Of a stretch of 64,000 bases of DNA, positions 8,971 through 19,609 are shown piece after piece. Numbering within the stretch: the stretch's first letter is position 1; every line of letters begins with the position of its first letter. The translations under genes and the position numbers were made by a program. The stretch is from Pseudomonas sp. TCU-HL1 (lineage in GTDB: Bacteria > Pseudomonadota > Gammaproteobacteria > Pseudomonadales > Pseudomonadaceae). The stretch covers positions 3,410,001-3,474,000 of the forward strand of contig NZ_CP015992.1 in assembly GCF_001708505.1 (NCBI RefSeq). The letters are read 5' to 3'. Below the pieces are notes generated by a model, which saw nothing but the letters and a program-made list of their open reading frames with translations, ran no database searches and had not been told where the DNA came from.

Positions 8971-9127
8971 CTCTCGCTCCAGCGTTCGCCCCGGCATGGG
9001 TCGGCGGTCAAGTCGCACGCCTTGAATGTCTACACCCCCGGCCCGCGTCCGTAAAGAGCGGGCCCACCTCCCCCCAGGCAGCAAGTATCAGGCCATTCCA
9101 GCCGTCGACTGCCGTTGTGCAGCGTAG

Positions 9128-9165
9128 TTGACAGTCAGGTTGGCACAGGTTTACGTTAACGTAAA
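9128..9165 (+). promoter_or_regulatory. Candidate liu promoter with LiuR-type operator
   Basis: A TTGACA hexamer at 9128-9133 is followed by a perfect 16-bp palindrome TTTACGTTAACGTAAA at 9150-9165, 26 bases before liuR. A palindrome overlapping the -35/-10 spacer is the usual layout for MerR-family regulators, so this is the likely autoregulatory site for LiuR control of the liu operon. The -10 hexamer inside the palindrome is not certain. Confidence 0.65.
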
Positions 9166-9191
9166 GGTAAACACAGCCACGAGCCCTGACC

Positions 9192-9590
9192 ATGCCCACC
9201 ACCTACAGCATTTCCGACCTGGCCCGCGAACTGGACGTCACCACCCGCGCCATCCGCTTCTATGAGGAGCAAGGCATGCTCAGCCCCGAGCGCCGTGGCC
9301 AGGAGCGCATCTACAGCCCGAAGGACCTGGTGGCGCTGAAGCTGATCCTGCGCGGCAAGCGCATCGGCTTCTCCCTGGCCGAGTGCAAGGAGCTGATCGA
9401 CCTCTACGACCCCAGCAGCGGCAACCGCAAGCAGCTGCAAACCTTCATGGACAAGATCGCCGCGCGCCGCGCGCAACTCGAACAGCAACTGCTGGATATC
9501 CAGCAGATGCAGCTGGAACTGGATACGGCCGAAGAGCGCTGCCTGGCGGCCATGGCCGAAACCGAACGCAAACAGGGCGTCAATGCCTGA
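9192..9590 (+). CDS. liuR: MerR-family regulator of the liu operon
   Basis: DNA-binding regulator of 132 residues with an N-terminal winged helix-turn-helix (YSISDLARELDVTTRAIRFY) and a C-terminal coiled-coil dimerisation helix (about 75-125). It is the first gene of the liu cluster, which is the position of LiuR in P. aeruginosa, where it controls leucine/isovalerate catabolism. No cysteine metal-binding motif is seen in the C-terminal part, consistent with a metabolite-responsive rather than a metal-responsive MerR protein. The palindrome just upstream is its probable operator. LiuA follows after 42 bases. Confidence 0.9.
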   Translation: MPTTYSISDLARELDVTTRAIRFYEEQGMLSPERRGQERIYSPKDLVALKLILRGKRIGFSLAECKELIDLYDPSSGNRKQLQTFMDKIAARRAQLEQQLLDIQQMQLELDTAEERCLAAMAETERKQGVNA

Positions 9591-9632
9591 CCCCTCCCCC
9601 ACTCACCGACAATGACAAGCACAGGTGTAACG

Positions 9633-10796
9633 ATGAGCTATCCCACCCTCAACTTCGGTCTCGGCGAGACCATCGACATGCTGCGCGACTCCGTCTATCA
9701 GTTCGCTCAGGCCGAGCTGGCTCCGCGTGCCGCTCAGATCGACCGCGATAACGAGTTCCCCATGGACATGTGGCGCAAGTTCGGCGACATGGGCCTGCTG
9801 GGCATGACCGTGGAAGAGGAATACGGCGGCACCGACATGGGTTACCTGGCTCATGTTGTAGCCATGGAAGAGATCAGCCGCGCGTCCGCCTCGGTCGGCC
9901 TGTCCTACGGCGCCCATTCCAACCTGTGCCTCAACCAGATCCGCAAGAACGGCACTCACGAGCAGAAGCTCAAGTACCTGCCCAAGCTGTGCTCCGGCGA
10001 GCACGTCGGCGCGCTGGCCATGAGCGAGCCCAACGCCGGCTCGGACGTGGTGTCGATGAAGCTGCGCGCCGAGAAGAAAGGCGACCGCTACGTACTCAAC
10101 GGCAACAAGATGTGGATCACCAACGGCCCGGATGCCAACACCTACGTGATCTACGCCAAGACCGACGTCAACGCCGGCTCGCGCGGCATGACCGCCTTCA
10201 TCGTCGAGCGCGACTACAAGGGCTTCTCCCGCCACCAGAAACTGGACAAGCTGGGCATGCGCGGCTCCAACACCTGCGAGCTGGTGTTCGAAGACGTTGA
10301 GGTGCCTGCGGAAAACATCCTCGGTGCGGAAGGCCGTGGCGTGGCCGTACTGATGAGCGGCCTGGACTACGAGCGCACCGTGCTCTCGGGCGGCCCGACC
10401 GGGATCATGACCGCCTGCATGGACGTGGTGCTGCCCTACGTGCATGAGCGCCAGCAGTTCAAGCAGTCCATCGGCGAATTCCAGCTGGTACAGGGCAAGC
10501 TGGCCGACATGTACGCCGGCATGAACGCCTCCAAATCCTACCTGTACACCGTGGCCAAGGCCTGCGACCGCGGCGAGGAATCGCGCAAGGACGCCGCCGC
10601 GGTGATCCTCTACACCGCCGAAATGGCCACCAAGATGGCCCTGGACACCATCCAGCTGCTCGGTGGCAATGGTTACACCAACGAGTACCCGGCCGGCCGC
10701 CTGCTGCGCGACGCCAAGCTCTACGAAATCGGCGCCGGCACCAGCGAAATCCGCCGCATGCTGATCGGCCGCGAGCTGTTCAACGAAACCAAGTGA
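9633..10796 (+). CDS. liuA: Isovaleryl-CoA dehydrogenase
   Basis: FAD-dependent acyl-CoA dehydrogenase of 387 residues that oxidises isovaleryl-CoA to 3-methylcrotonyl-CoA, passing electrons to ETF. Visible family motifs are AMSEPNAGSDVVSMKLRA (flavin/substrate binding), WITNGP, and SGLDYERTVLSGG with the glutamate that serves as catalytic base in isovaleryl-CoA dehydrogenases. The C-terminal QLLGGNGY and EIGAGTSEIRRMLIGREL are also typical. An in-frame upstream ATG exists at 9612, but ATG 9633 gives MSYPTLNFG, the standard N-terminus. Second gene of the liu operon. A 57-bp palindrome separates it from liuB. Confidence 0.95.
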   Translation: MSYPTLNFGLGETIDMLRDSVYQFAQAELAPRAAQIDRDNEFPMDMWRKFGDMGLLGMTVEEEYGGTDMGYLAHVVAMEEISRASASVGLSYGAHSNLCLNQIRKNGTHEQKLKYLPKLCSGEHVGALAMSEPNAGSDVVSMKLRAEKKGDRYVLNGNKMWITNGPDANTYVIYAKTDVNAGSRGMTAFIVERDYKGFSRHQKLDKLGMRGSNTCELVFEDVEVPAENILGAEGRGVAVLMSGLDYERTVLSGGPTGIMTACMDVVLPYVHERQQFKQSIGEFQLVQGKLADMYAGMNASKSYLYTVAKACDRGEESRKDAAAVILYTAEMATKMALDTIQLLGGNGYTNEYPAGRLLRDAKLYEIGAGTSEIRRMLIGRELFNETK

Positions 10797-10799
10797 CCC

Positions 10800-10856
10800 G
10801 TAGGGTGCGCTGTGCGCACCGGAAACTGCGAAGCGGTGCGCATGGCGCACCCTACA
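10800..10856. repeat. GTAGGGTGCGC palindrome between liuA and liuB
   Basis: Inverted repeat opening with GTAGGGTGCGCTGTGCGCACC and closing with GGTGCGCATGGCGCACCC followed by TACA, filling nearly the whole liuA-liuB gap. The same family recurs at 12552-12574, 15334-15381 and, interrupted by an IS, at 45589-46956. Confidence 0.75.
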
Positions 10857-10866
10857 GGAATCGAAG

Positions 10867-12474
<1,608 letters not shown>

Positions 12475-12483
12475 TGCATGCAA

Positions 12484-12574
12484 CTCCCCTCTCCCTCTGG
12501 GAGAGGGGCCGGGGGTGAGGGAAGCCAGCCCTCACTGGGACCCCAGGCATTCGGTGCGCACGGCGCACCCTACA
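12484..12574. repeat. Two intergenic palindromes between liuB and liuC
   Basis: The first (12484-12521) is CCCCTCTCCCTctggGAGAGGGG followed by CCGGGGGTGAGGG, a widespread repeat in pseudomonads. The second (12552-12574) is a half-size GGTGCGCACGGCGCACCC copy of the GTAGGGTGCGC family. Together they fill the 109-base liuB-liuC gap up to the liuC start. Confidence 0.65.
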
Positions 12575-12583
12575 GGATCGACC

Positions 12584-13378
12584 ATGACCGACTTCACCAC
12601 CCTGCAACTGGACATCACCGACAACGGCGTCGCCACCCTCTGGCTCAACCGCCCGGAGAAGAACAACGCCTTCAACGCCGGGATGATCCGCGAGCTGATT
12701 CTCGCCCTGGATGCCGTCAAGGACCACGGCAAGGTGCGCTTCCTGGTTCTGCGCGGCCGTGGCCGGCACTTCTCCGCTGGCGCGGACCTGGCCTGGATGC
12801 AGGAATCCGCCCAGCTCGACTACAACGCCAACCTGGACGATTCCCGCGAGTTGGCCGAGCTGATGTACAACCTCTACCACCTCAAGGTGCCCACCCTGGC
12901 CGTAGTGCAAGGCGCGGCCTTCGGTGGCGCGCTGGGCCTGATCAGTTGCTGCGACATGGCCATCGGCGCGGTGGACGCGCAGTTCTCCCTGTCGGAAGTG
13001 CGTATCGGCCTTGCGCCGGCAGTGATCAGCCCCTTCGTGGTGCAGGCCATCGGCGAGCGCGCTGCGCGCCGCTATGCCCTGACCGCCGAGCGCTTCAGCG
13101 GCGAGCGCGCCCGCGAGCTGGGGCTGCTCGCCGAGTGCTACCCGGCCGGGGAACTGGACGAAGCCGTCAGCAGCTGGACCGCCAATCTGCTGCAGAACAG
13201 CCCGCAGGCCATGAGCGTCTCCAAGGACCTGCTGCGCGAAGTCGGCAGCGGCGTCCTCAGCCCCAACCTGCGCCGCTACACCGAAAGCGCCATCGCCCGC
13301 ATCCGTGTGAGCCCCGAAGGCCAGGAGGGTCTGCGCGCCTTCCTGGAAAAACGCAAGCCGTCCTGGCAGGAGCAATAA
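12584..13378 (+). CDS. liuC: Methylglutaconyl-CoA hydratase (enoyl-CoA hydratase family)
   Basis: Crotonase-family enzyme of 264 residues hydrating 3-methylglutaconyl-CoA to HMG-CoA. The oxyanion-hole motifs are visible: LRGRGRHFSAGADLAWM near 55-70 and VQGAAFGGALGLISCCDMAIG near 107-127, with SEVRIGLAPAVISPFV around 138-153 in the region that usually carries a catalytic glutamate. A longer frame begins at 12398 inside liuB, but ATG 12584 gives MTDFTTLQL and sits after the palindromes. The stop is two bases before the liuD start, so the pair is tightly coupled. Confidence 0.92.
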   Translation: MTDFTTLQLDITDNGVATLWLNRPEKNNAFNAGMIRELILALDAVKDHGKVRFLVLRGRGRHFSAGADLAWMQESAQLDYNANLDDSRELAELMYNLYHLKVPTLAVVQGAAFGGALGLISCCDMAIGAVDAQFSLSEVRIGLAPAVISPFVVQAIGERAARRYALTAERFSGERARELGLLAECYPAGELDEAVSSWTANLLQNSPQAMSVSKDLLREVGSGVLSPNLRRYTESAIARIRVSPEGQEGLRAFLEKRKPSWQEQ

Positions 13379-13380
13379 CC

Positions 13381-15324
13381 ATGATTACCACCCTGCTGAT
13401 CGCCAACCGCGGTGAGATCGCCTGCCGCGTCATGCGCACCGCCAAGGCGCTGGGCATCCGTACCGTGGCCGTGCACAGCGCCATCGACCGCAACGCCCGC
13501 CATGTGCGCGAAGCCGATATCGCCGTGGACCTGGGCGGCGCCAAGCCAGCGGAAAGCTACCTGCTGGTGGACAAGCTGATCGCCGCGGCCAAGGCCAGCG
13601 GCGCCCAAGCCATCCACCCCGGCTACGGCTTCCTCTCCGAGAACGCCGCTTTCGCTCGCGCCATCGCCGACGCTGGCCTGATCTTCCTCGGCCCGCCAGC
13701 CACCGCCATCGACGCCATGGGCAGCAAGTCCGCCGCCAAGGCCCTGATGGAAGCCGCCGGCGTACCCCTGGTGCCCGGCTACCACGGCGAAGCCCAGGAC
13801 CTGGACACCTTCCGCACCGCCGCCGAGCGCATCGGTTACCCGGTGCTGCTGAAAGCCGCCGCCGGTGGCGGTGGCAAGGGCATGAAGGTGGTCGAGCGCG
13901 AAGGCGAGCTGGCCGAAGCCCTGGCCTCCGCCCAGCGTGAAGCCCAGTCCGCCTTCGGCGACTCGCGCATGCTGGTGGAGAAGTACGTCCTCAAACCACG
14001 CCACGTGGAAATCCAGGTATTTGCCGACAGCCACGGCAACTGCCTGTACCTGAACGAGCGCGATTGCTCCATCCAGCGCCGTCACCAGAAAGTCGTGGAA
14101 GAAGCGCCCGCCCCCGGCCTCTCGCCGGAAATCCGCAAGGCCATGGGTGAGTCCGCCGTGCGTGCCGCCCAGGCCATCGGCTACGTCGGCGCCGGCACCG
14201 TGGAATTCCTGCTGGATGAACGCGGCGACTTCTTCTTCATGGAAATGAACACCCGCTTGCAGGTGGAACACCCGGTTACCGAAGCCATCACTGGCCTGGA
14301 CCTGGTGGCCTGGCAGATTCGCGTGGCCCGTGGTGAAGCGCTGCCCATCACCCAGGAGCAGGTGCCGCTGATCGGCCATGCCATCGAAGTGCGCCTCTAC
14401 GCCGAAGACCCGGACCAGGACTTCCTGCCCGCCAGCGGCCGTCTCGCGCTCTACCGCGAAGCCTCCGCCGGCCCCGGCCGCCGCGTGGACAGCGGGGTTG
14501 CCGAAGGTGACGAGGTATCGCCCTTCTACGACCCGATGCTGGCCAAGCTGATCGCCTGGGGCGAAAACCGCGAGGAAGCCCGCCAACGCCTGCTGGCCAT
14601 GCTGGATGAGACCGCCGTGGGCGGTTTCAAGACCAACCTGGCCTTCCTGCGCCGCGTGCTGGCCCACCCGGCCTTCGCCGATGCGGAGCTGGACACCGGC
14701 TTCATCGCCCGTCACCAGGAGCAGCTGCTACCCGTCCCAACCGCCCTGCCCCCGGCCTTCTGGCAGGTGGCCGCCGAAGCCTTCCGCCAGGGCGAAGCCG
14801 AGCGCGTACGCGGCGACGACCCGCACTCGCCGTGGAGCCGTAACAGCGGCTGGCGCGCCGGCCTGCCGAGCGAAACCGACCTGCACCTCGCCTGCGGCGA
14901 TGAGCGTCAGGTGGTGCGTCTGCGCGGCACCGCCGCCAGCCCGATCCAGCTCACGGGCGAGCGCATCACCCTGGCGCAGGACGGCCTGCGCCGCCAGCAC
15001 CTGGCGATCCGTCGCGACGAAACCCTCTACCTGGAATGGGACGGCGAGCTACGCAGCGTCAGCCGCGTCGACCCGATCGAAGAAGTCGAAGCCAGCCACG
15101 CCCACCACGGAGGGCTGACGGCGCCCATGAACGGCAGTATCGTGCGCGTCCTGGTGGAAGCTGGTCAGAAGGTGGAAGCCGGCACCGCCCTGGTGGTGCT
15201 CGAAGCCATGAAGATGGAACACAGCATCCGCGCGCCCCACGCAGGCAGCGTCAAGGCGCTGTATTGCAGCGAAGGCGAACTGGTCAATGAAGGCACGGCG
15301 CTGGTTGAGCTGGAAGAGGCCTGA
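13381..15324 (+). CDS. liuD: Methylcrotonyl-CoA carboxylase, biotin-carboxylase/carrier (alpha) subunit
   Basis: Biotin-dependent carboxylase subunit of 647 residues. The biotin carboxylase domain starts at the N-terminus (LIANRGEIACRVMRTAKALG) and includes the ATP-grasp glycine loop AAGGGGKGM near 160-168 and the EMNTRLQVEHPVTE signature near 290-303. A linker domain leads to the C-terminal biotinyl domain with EAMKMEH, where Lys611 is the biotinylation site. It pairs with LiuB to carboxylate 3-methylcrotonyl-CoA. The ATG at 13381 comes two bases after the liuC stop. Full length for the family. Confidence 0.95.
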   Translation: MITTLLIANRGEIACRVMRTAKALGIRTVAVHSAIDRNARHVREADIAVDLGGAKPAESYLLVDKLIAAAKASGAQAIHPGYGFLSENAAFARAIADAGLIFLGPPATAIDAMGSKSAAKALMEAAGVPLVPGYHGEAQDLDTFRTAAERIGYPVLLKAAAGGGGKGMKVVEREGELAEALASAQREAQSAFGDSRMLVEKYVLKPRHVEIQVFADSHGNCLYLNERDCSIQRRHQKVVEEAPAPGLSPEIRKAMGESAVRAAQAIGYVGAGTVEFLLDERGDFFFMEMNTRLQVEHPVTEAITGLDLVAWQIRVARGEALPITQEQVPLIGHAIEVRLYAEDPDQDFLPASGRLALYREASAGPGRRVDSGVAEGDEVSPFYDPMLAKLIAWGENREEARQRLLAMLDETAVGGFKTNLAFLRRVLAHPAFADAELDTGFIARHQEQLLPVPTALPPAFWQVAAEAFRQGEAERVRGDDPHSPWSRNSGWRAGLPSETDLHLACGDERQVVRLRGTAASPIQLTGERITLAQDGLRRQHLAIRRDETLYLEWDGELRSVSRVDPIEEVEASHAHHGGLTAPMNGSIVRVLVEAGQKVEAGTALVVLEAMKMEHSIRAPHAGSVKALYCSEGELVNEGTALVELEEA

Positions 15325-15333
15325 GGCCACGCC

Positions 15334-15381
15334 CGGTGCGCGCGGCGCACCCTACCCCGCGTAGGGTGCGCCATGCGCACC
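15334..15381. repeat. GTAGGGTGCGC palindrome between liuD and liuE
   Basis: CGGTGCGCGCGGCGCACCC...GTAGGGTGCGCCATGCGCACC, a back-to-back pair of the same family as in the liuA-liuB gap, followed by one more GTAGGGTGG half-unit at about 15396. This is the third liu gene junction occupied by this repeat family. Confidence 0.7.
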
Positions 15382-15432
15382 GATGCATTTGCCCCGTAGG
15401 GTGGACATCGCCCCGAATCGAGAGATGACGCA

Positions 15433-16338
15433 ATGACTATTCCCACCAAGGTCCGCCTGGTCGAAGTCGGCCCGCGCGACGGCCTGCAGAACGAGAAGCA
15501 ACCCATCAGCGTCGCCGACAAGGTGCGCCTGGTGGACGACCTCACCGCCGCCGGTCTCGGCTATGTCGAGGTGGGCAGTTTCGTCTCGCCCAAGTGGGTG
15601 CCGCAGATGGCAGGTTCCGCCGAGGTCTTCGCGCAGATCCAGCGCAAGGCCGGGGTCACCTACGCCGCCCTGGCGCCGAACATGAAAGGCTTCGAGGCCG
15701 CCCTGGAAGCCGGGGTGAAGGAAGTGGCGGTGTTCGCCGCCGCGTCCGAGTCCTTCTCGCAGAAGAACATCAACTGCTCCATCGCCGAGAGCCTGGAGCG
15801 TTTCGTGCCGGTGATGGAAGCGGCCAAGGCCCACGGCATCAGCGTGCGCGGCTATGTGTCCTGCGTGCTGGGCTGCCCCTATGAGGGTGAGGTGCCGGCC
15901 GAGCAAGTCGCCGCCGTCGCCGCCGAACTCTATGCCATGGGCTGCTATGAAGTGTCCCTGGGCGACACCATCGGCACCGGCACCGCCGGCGCCACCCGCC
16001 ACCTGCTCAACGTGGTGGGCACCCGCGTACCGCGCGACCGCCTCGCCGGCCACTTCCACGACACCTACGGCCAGGCCGTGGCGAACATCCACGCCAGCCT
16101 GCTGGAAGGCATCACCGTGTTCGACAGCTCGGTCGCCGGCCTCGGCGGCTGCCCCTATGCCAAGGGCGCCACCGGCAACGTCGCCACCGAGGACGTGCTC
16201 TACCTGCTCAACGGCATGGGCATCGAGACCGGCATCGACATGGGCAAGCTGGTGGACGCCGGCCAGCGCATCTGCGCGGTGCTCGGCAAGGAGAATGGCT
16301 CGCGGGTGGCACGGGCGATTCTGGCGAAGAGGGGCTGA
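15433..16338 (+). CDS. liuE: Hydroxymethylglutaryl-CoA lyase
   Basis: TIM-barrel lyase of 301 residues that cleaves HMG-CoA to acetyl-CoA and acetoacetate, the last step of the Liu pathway. Diagnostic motifs are VEVGPRDGLQNEK at the N-terminus, the metal-binding histidines in HFHDTYGQ, and the C-terminal loop GGCPYAKGATGNVATED carrying the active-site cysteine. The length equals the usual bacterial enzyme. Its product acetoacetate is the substrate of the AACS, CoA-transferase and AtoE genes found just downstream, so the region is metabolically continuous. Confidence 0.95.
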   Translation: MTIPTKVRLVEVGPRDGLQNEKQPISVADKVRLVDDLTAAGLGYVEVGSFVSPKWVPQMAGSAEVFAQIQRKAGVTYAALAPNMKGFEAALEAGVKEVAVFAAASESFSQKNINCSIAESLERFVPVMEAAKAHGISVRGYVSCVLGCPYEGEVPAEQVAAVAAELYAMGCYEVSLGDTIGTGTAGATRHLLNVVGTRVPRDRLAGHFHDTYGQAVANIHASLLEGITVFDSSVAGLGGCPYAKGATGNVATEDVLYLLNGMGIETGIDMGKLVDAGQRICAVLGKENGSRVARAILAKRG

Positions 16339-16376
16339 CGTCATTTGCCAAGGAGCGCGTCAGCGCTCCTATGGCG

Positions 16377-16498
16377 GTAGGTTGGGTAGAGGAACGAAAC
16401 CCAACAGGCGGACTGTCGAGCCGCGCAGATACCGTCCCGAACGCTAATCGTTGGGTTTCGCTACGCTCTAGCGGAACGCCGCCCGCACCAACCTACGG
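16377..16498. repeat. GTAGGTTGGG inverted repeat at liuE/atoE convergence
   Basis: Arms GTAGGTTGGGTAGAGG...CGAAACCCAAC and TTGGGTTTCGCTACGC...ACCAACCTACGG form a long imperfect palindrome between the converging liuE and atoE genes. It may serve as the terminator of both. No gene is seen in 16339-16530. Confidence 0.6.
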
Positions 16499-16530
16499 AG
16501 CCGTGCCTTGCGTAAGTTCGTTCGCAAGCG

Positions 16531-17949
16531 TTACGGCATTACCGGCGGCACATACGTCAGCGTCGTTCCTAGCCCCCACAGCAGCACCATCACCAGCGGG
16601 ATGTGCACCAGTAGCTGGACGAAGGAGAAGCCGATCAGATCGCGGGCCTTCAGGCCCAGCACACCCAGCAGCGGCAGCATGTAGAAGGGGTTGATCAGGT
16701 TCGGCAGCGCCTCGGCGGCGTTGTAGATCTGCACCGACCAGCCCAGGTGGTATTGCAGCTCGTTGGCCACCTGCATCACGTAGGGCGCCTCGATGATCCA
16801 CTTGCCGCCACCAGACGGGATGAAGAATCCCAGCACGGCCGAATACACACCCATCAGCAGTGCGTAGGTGTCGTGGTTGGCGATCTGCACGAAGAAGGTG
16901 GAGATGTGGTGGGCCAGGGTCTCGCCATCCACGCCCTTCACCGTGGTCATGATCGCGGCGATGGAGCCGTACAGCGGGAACTGGATCAGCACCCCGGTGG
17001 TGGTGGGCACTGCGCGGGCCACGGCATCCAGGAAGCTGCGCGGACGCCAGTGCAGCAGTGCGCCAGCCATGATGAACAGCAGGTTGTAGGTGTTCAGGCC
17101 GGAAATGGCGGTGATCGCCGGCTTGCTGGCGAACTCCTGGGCCAACCAGCCACCTGCCAGTACCACCAGCAGGATGATCAGCAGCGGGCTGTGTTCCAGC
17201 CACTCGCCCGGACGGGTCGGCTTGACCTGCTGCGGTGCGGCGAAGCTCGGGTCCACGCCACAGGATTTGGCATCACGCGCGCTGGCGGCGCTGGGGGCGG
17301 TCATGTAGGCGATCACCAGCGACACCACCATCAGCGCCAGCAGCATCACACCCGACTGCCAGAGGAAGATGGTTTCGGTGAAGGGAATCACGCCGGTAAT
17401 GGCGAGGATCGACGGCGGCAGGCTGGCCGGGTTGGCCTGCAGCTGCGCGGCCGACGAAGACAGGCCTAGGGCCCAGACAGCGCCCAGGCCCAGGTAGGCG
17501 GCGGCACCGGCGGCACGGTAGTCCATCTTGAGTTCTTCACGGCGGGCCAGGGCACGCACCAGCAGGCCGCCGAACACCAGGGAGAGGCCCCAGTTCAGCA
17601 ACGACGCGACCATGGAGATCAGCGCCACCCAGCACACCGCCGAACGGCCGTTCTTCGGTACGCGGGCCAGCAGGTCGATCAGGCGCGAGGCCGGTCCGGA
17701 ACTGGCGACCACGTAGCCGCCGATGACCACGAAGGCCATCTGCATGGTGAAGGGGATCAGGCTCCAGAATCCGTCGCCAAAGGCCTTGGCGGCCTGGCTG
17801 GCCGGCGCGCCCATGGCAAGGGCGGCGACCGTCACCAGGAGTATGGCGACTGCGGCAAAGACCCAGGAATCGGGGAACCAGCGTTCCGCCCAGTTCGAGC
17901 AACGCATGGCAAAGCGTGCTGAGCGGCTTTCTTGAAGTTGTGTGGCCAT
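16531..17949 (-). CDS. atoE: Short-chain fatty acid / acetoacetate transporter, AtoE family
   Basis: Polytopic inner-membrane protein of 472 residues with about twelve hydrophobic segments, matching the AtoE family that takes up short-chain fatty acids such as acetoacetate and butyrate. Conserved family stretches include WFPDSWVFA near the N-terminus, IGGYVVASSGP and the FFIPSGGGKWIIEAPYV loop near 385-405. The frame continues upstream to 18216, but ATG 17949 (MATQLQES) gives the expected N-terminus. Upstream, 17950-18240 holds no gene; it contains a palindrome at 18186-18222 and otherwise nothing recognised. It is the last gene of the dhcA-dhcB-atoB-atoE series. Confidence 0.88.
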   Translation of the reverse strand: MATQLQESRSARFAMRCSNWAERWFPDSWVFAAVAILLVTVAALAMGAPASQAAKAFGDGFWSLIPFTMQMAFVVIGGYVVASSGPASRLIDLLARVPKNGRSAVCWVALISMVASLLNWGLSLVFGGLLVRALARREELKMDYRAAGAAAYLGLGAVWALGLSSSAAQLQANPASLPPSILAITGVIPFTETIFLWQSGVMLLALMVVSLVIAYMTAPSAASARDAKSCGVDPSFAAPQQVKPTRPGEWLEHSPLLIILLVVLAGGWLAQEFASKPAITAISGLNTYNLLFIMAGALLHWRPRSFLDAVARAVPTTTGVLIQFPLYGSIAAIMTTVKGVDGETLAHHISTFFVQIANHDTYALLMGVYSAVLGFFIPSGGGKWIIEAPYVMQVANELQYHLGWSVQIYNAAEALPNLINPFYMLPLLGVLGLKARDLIGFSFVQLLVHIPLVMVLLWGLGTTLTYVPPVMP

Positions 17950-18185
17950 CGGGTACCTCGGGAGTGTTGTTTTTATCGGCAATCGCCCAGCCGCAATTGC
18001 GGCCGGGCGCCGGGACAGTGGTCTTGATCGAATCCGAGGGTCTTTGCCCTCTTTCTGTCTGAAACGACGACGCCACGCCCATGAGGGGCATGGCGAGGTC
18101 TGGTGCCCGTGACCTTTCGGCCTTGGGCTCGTGCGTGATGGCCTTGCGAGGACCTGGACATAGCAGGTCCGCTTTAATCTTTTTT

Positions 18186-18222
18186 CGTAGGTTAGGCTTC
18201 GCGTAGCTCTGCCCAACCTACG
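18186..18222. repeat. CGTAGGTTAGG inverted repeat
   Basis: CGTAGGTTAGGC...GCCCAACCTACG, a short member of the GTAGGTTGGG family, in the 291-base gap between atoB and atoE. It follows the atoB stop and may attenuate transcription into atoE. Confidence 0.6.
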
Positions 18223-18240
18223 GGTAATGCGTTTCCGGTA

Positions 18241-19419
18241 TCAGCGCTCGATGGCCAGGGCCACGCCCTGGCCGCCGCCGATGCACAGGGTCGCCAGGCC
18301 CTTCTTCGCATCGCGCTTGATCATCTCGTGCAGCAGGGTCACCAACACGCGGCAGCCGGAGGCGCCGATGGGGTGGCCGAGGGCGATGGCGCCGCCGTTG
18401 ACGTTGACCTTGGCGGTGTCCCAGCCCAGTTCCTGGCCAACCGAAAGCGCCTGGGCGGCGAAGGCTTCGTTGGCTTCGATCAGGTCGAGGTCAGCGAGGT
18501 TCCAGCCAGCTTTCTCCAGGCAACGCCGGGTTGCCGATACCGGGGCAATGCCCATGATCGCCGGGTCGACACCGGCATTGGCGTAGCTCGCGATACGCGC
18601 CAGCACCGGCAGGCCAAGGGCCTTGGCCTTTTCAGCGCTCATCAGCAGCACGGCAGCGGCGCCGTCATTGAGGCTGGAGGCGTTGCCGGCGGTAACGCTG
18701 CCGTCTTTCTTGAAGGCGGGCTTTAACTTGGCCAGGGACTCGGCGGTGGTGCCGGCGCGGGGCTGCTCGTCGGTGGCGAAGGCAACCGGGTCGCCCTTGC
18801 GCTGCGGGATCAGGATCGGGGTGATCTCGGCCGCAAAGCGCCCGCCCTCGATGGCGGCCACGGCCTTCTGCTGCGAGGCGGCGGAGAACGTGTCCTGGGC
18901 TTCACGGCTGATGCCGTACTTCTGCACCAGATTCTCGGCGGTGATGCCCATGTGGTAGTCGTTGAAGGCGTCCCACAGGCCGTCCTGGATCATGGTATCG
19001 ACCAGCTTGGTGTGCCCCATGCGCAGGCCGGTGCGGGCACCGGGCATGACGTAGGGCGCCAGGCTCATGTTCTCCTGGCCGCCGGCGATGATGACCTCGG
19101 CGTCGCCGCAACGAATGGCCTGGGCTGCCAGGTGCAGGGCCTTGAGGCCGGAGCCGCAGACCTTGTTCAGGGTCAGGGCCGGCACCGCATGGGGCAGGCC
19201 GGCGAGCATGGCGGCCTGACGCGCCGGGTTCTGGCCGGAACCGGCGGTGAGTACCTGGCCGAGAATCACTTCATCGACGATGGCGCCGTCGATGCCGGTC
19301 TGCGCCAGCAGCTGGCGGATGACCGCAGCGCCCAGTTCCGGCGCGGGAATGTTCGCCAGGGCGCCCTGGAAGCTGCCAATGGCGGTACGGGTTGCGGCGA
19401 CGATTACGACGTCTTGCAT
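18241..19419 (-). CDS. atoB: Acetyl-CoA acetyltransferase (thiolase)
   Basis: Biosynthetic-type thiolase fold of 392 residues, cleaving acetoacetyl-CoA with CoA into two acetyl-CoA. Active-site residues are readable: Cys88 in NKVCGSGLKAL, His349 in GGAIALGHPIGASG, and Cys379 in LCIGGGQG. The frame extends to 19542, but ATG 19419 is preceded by the strong site CAGGAG and gives MQDVVIVAATRTAIG. It lies between the CoA-transferase genes and atoE, the order seen in P. aeruginosa next to dhcAB, and completes conversion of leucine-derived acetoacetate to acetyl-CoA. Confidence 0.93.
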   Translation of the reverse strand: MQDVVIVAATRTAIGSFQGALANIPAPELGAAVIRQLLAQTGIDGAIVDEVILGQVLTAGSGQNPARQAAMLAGLPHAVPALTLNKVCGSGLKALHLAAQAIRCGDAEVIIAGGQENMSLAPYVMPGARTGLRMGHTKLVDTMIQDGLWDAFNDYHMGITAENLVQKYGISREAQDTFSAASQQKAVAAIEGGRFAAEITPILIPQRKGDPVAFATDEQPRAGTTAESLAKLKPAFKKDGSVTAGNASSLNDGAAAVLLMSAEKAKALGLPVLARIASYANAGVDPAIMGIAPVSATRRCLEKAGWNLADLDLIEANEAFAAQALSVGQELGWDTAKVNVNGGAIALGHPIGASGCRVLVTLLHEMIKRDAKKGLATLCIGGGQGVALAIER

Positions 19420-19449
19420 ATTTGATTCTCCTGGACCACAGCGGGGACC

Positions 19450-19548
19450 GTAGGTTGGTGTTGAGCGAAGCGAAACCCAACGATCCGAGCTAACCGGCAA
19501 ATGATGGGTATCGCTCCGCTCGCGGAAAGCCGCCCTACCCATCCTACG
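19450..19548. repeat. GTAGGTTGG inverted repeat between dhcB and atoB
   Basis: GTAGGTTGGTGTTGAGCG...CGAAACCCAAC, a spacer, and ...CCTACCCATCCTACG. Third copy of this repeat family within 3.2 kb, again between genes of the acetoacetate block. Confidence 0.55.
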
Positions 19549-19609
19549 AAAAAAAGACCGTCCCGAAGGCAGACCGTGCGTGGTGGTCTCCTCCGAGACG
19601 GCAGAGCAA

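Noticed and set aside
7075..9054. 659-residue plus-strand frame opposite the sigma-54 activator
   Set aside because: Shadow frame; the opposite strand carries complete AAA+ and Fis motifs and a sensible start.
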